Below are positions 15,407 to 16,707 of a stretch of 16,707 bases of DNA, one piece after another (positions within the stretch are counted from its first letter, which is position 1; the number at the start of each line of letters is the position of its first letter). Source of the stretch: Caryophanales bacterium UBA3210 (GTDB lineage Bacteria; Bacillota_I; Bacilli_A; RFN20; CAG-449); contig DEWM01000030.1 in NCBI GenBank assembly GCA_002363635.1, positions 1-16,707 on the forward strand, in the 5' to 3' direction. The position numbers and the translations under genes are program-made. Below the pieces are notes generated by a model, which was not told where the DNA came from, did no database searches, and was given only the letters and a program-made list of their open reading frames with translations.

Positions 15407-16707
15407 ATGGTTATTGGGCTTAGAAAAGAAATTACTTCAGCTGACGAGAGTGCATTAAGCAATAAATATTTATGTAATGAAAAAGGTAAGTATATTGGTG
15501 TAGTTCATGGCAAGAGATTTTCAAAAATTCTTGGCATTAAGTATAATGGAGACATTTTTTATTTTTTTATTAATAGTTTATATAATGTAGTCAATTTCGG
15601 TTGGCATGAGGCTTATTCTTATGCTTTAAAAAGATTTACTTTCTTGGATGAAGATAATATCTTTATTGCTTTAGCCTACGTTAATAAATTAATGGAAAGT
15701 TTAGGCGGAGTTAAGATAACCTCTGCTGATGATTTAAGATATTCTGCAAACGAAATTAGAACAGTAGTTTATAACTATTTATTTAATAAAGAACAAGCAG
15801 ATATTAGTTATATAAATGACGATGATTATGGTTTAAAAATTAATAAGCCAATGCTTTTTAGATGTGAAAGTTTAGCGGTTAGATATATTAAAAATATATG
15901 TTCAGATAAATATACATTCAAACGTACTTTTAAAGATAAATCTCCAAATTTTGAAGGTGATTCAATATGTTTTGAAATCTATAAAAGTGATGTTTTAGTA
16001 ACAAAAATTTATGTTAACTGTTACTATCCAGAAGATCATGAAAAAGATGTCTTGTTCTTTTTAAGTACAGAAAAAACTAAGCCCGCTAAAAAGAAGATGA
16101 CTACTTCGGTAGAAATTCATAACGAAGTAAAAATTCCTTCATATAGTTTAGAAGAAGGATTAACAAACCAAGAAAACTATGGTAAAGCAATGTTAAAAAT
16201 AATTGATCCATCTACTAAAGATGAAGGAACTAAATTACTTCTCTTATTAGAAGAAAATAAATTTTATGAAGCTTCACTTGCTTTGGGTATGTATAGTTCT
16301 TCTAGTAGAGATGAAGTTAAAAAGCACTTTGAAAATGCCGCAAAAAGCGGAAGTTCTGAAAGCTTATGGAGATATTCTTTGTTACTTGAAGAACCATCAG
16401 TTCCTAATTTAAGTTTTAATAATGATGTCATATGGGAAGAATCAGTTTATGAAGCTGCTACTAAAGGATGTAGAATTGCAATGCAAACGATTGCAAGCAT
16501 GTTAGATAGAGCAGGTAGATATGTTGAATCATTTTATTGGTATAAAATGTGTGAATTATATGGTTCTACAAACGATCATGAATTTTCTATTAAAGAATTT
16601 CAAAACTGGGTGCTAGATGGTTCCCCTGATATTTACGTTCATTATTTTGATGATTTTGATGAAGAAAAATTTGCAGTCACTCTATCTTTATTAAAAACGA
16701 TGGAAAG
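15407..16707 (+). CDS. Sel1-repeat-like protein with unrecognised N-terminal domain (cut at right edge)
   Basis: The frame opens at ATG 15407 and stays open to the window edge: 433 residues, no stop. AGGAGAG (15397-15403) is the ribosome binding site. Residues 1 to about 225 are a mixed alpha/beta region I do not recognise (notable stretches: KYIGVVHGKRFSKILGI 28-44, INKPMLFRCESLAVRYI 145-161). A short basic linker (TKPAKKKM, 224-231) leads to a helical half with Sel1/TPR-like units: FYEASLALGMY (286-296) with VKKHFENAAKSGSSESLWRY (304-323), and EESVYEAATKGCRIAMQTIA (344-363) with RYVESFYWYKMCELYG (371-386). No signal peptide or membrane segment. Sel1-type repeats usually mediate protein contacts; the actual role is unknown. 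It follows a terminator, with no convincing promoter of its own. Confidence 0.75.
   Translation, partial: MVIGLRKEITSADESALSNKYLCNEKGKYIGVVHGKRFSKILGIKYNGDIFYFFINSLYNVVNFGWHEAYSYALKRFTFLDEDNIFIALAYVNKLMESLGGVKITSADDLRYSANEIRTVVYNYLFNKEQADISYINDDDYGLKINKPMLFRCESLAVRYIKNICSDKYTFKRTFKDKSPNFEGDSICFEIYKSDVLVTKIYVNCYYPEDHEKDVLFFLSTEKTKPAKKKMTTSVEIHNEVKIPSYSLEEGLTNQENYGKAMLKIIDPSTKDEGTKLLLLLEENKFYEASLALGMYSSSSRDEVKKHFENAAKSGSSESLWRYSLLLEEPSVPNLSFNNDVIWEESVYEAATKGCRIAMQTIASMLDRAGRYVESFYWYKMCELYGSTNDHEFSIKEFQNWVLDGSPDIYVHYFDDFDEEKFAVTLSLLKTME

Noticed and set aside
1..16707. CRISPR arrays, insertion sequences, tRNA or rRNA genes, prophage genes
   Set aside because: No spaced direct repeats, transposase motifs, cloverleaf-like sequences or rRNA segments were seen on either strand.

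Overview
This is a 16.7-kb piece of an AT-rich bacterial chromosome, probably from an anaerobic low-GC Bacillota lineage in the Erysipelotrichia/Mollicutes-like area. The evidence is AT-heavy codon use, strong AGGAGG-type ribosome binding sites, a gene order resembling the Bacillus yabO-divIC-tilS-ftsH-dus-lysS region, a perfect CIRCE heat-shock operator, and an oxygen-sensitive class III ribonucleotide reductase. TGA is used as a stop codon (end of the DUF2130-like gene) and tryptophans are TGG, so this is the standard bacterial code, not the Mycoplasma code.

Region 1 (1-6850, all +): the end of an unidentified gene (possibly mfd), an RqcP-like S4 RNA-binding protein, a DivIC/FtsB-like division protein, TilS (tRNA-Ile lysidine synthetase), FtsH (membrane AAA protease), a tRNA-dihydrouridine synthase and lysyl-tRNA synthetase. 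This is a compact housekeeping cluster for translation quality, tRNA modification and charging, division and membrane proteostasis. The sporulation genes and hpt that sit among these genes in Bacillus are absent. Hairpin terminators follow divIC, ftsH (weak tail) and lysS.

Region 2 (6851-9640): a TetR-family repressor on the minus strand, divergent from htpG (Hsp90). htpG has a textbook promoter followed by a perfect CIRCE (TTAGCACTC-N9-GAGTGCTAA), which predicts HrcA control.

Region 3 (9641-13934): pepT (tripeptidase, minus strand) converges on htpG at a shared two-way terminator. Divergent from pepT is nrdD-nrdG, the anaerobic ribonucleotide reductase and its radical-SAM activase, joined by a 1-nt overlap. 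The 314-nt region between pepT and nrdD holds a 12-bp perfect inverted repeat and a leader of about 170 nt. The leader can form hairpins and a possible anti-Shine-Dalgarno pairing, but I cannot assign it to a known riboswitch class. It is the best candidate for an undescribed element here.

Region 4 (13935-16707): a zinc-ribbon/coiled-coil/DUF2130-type protein with nuclease-like residues, then a protein running off the right edge with an unrecognised N-terminal half and Sel1-like repeats. These two are the least characterised proteins in the window.

No tRNA, rRNA, insertion sequence, phage gene or CRISPR array is visible.
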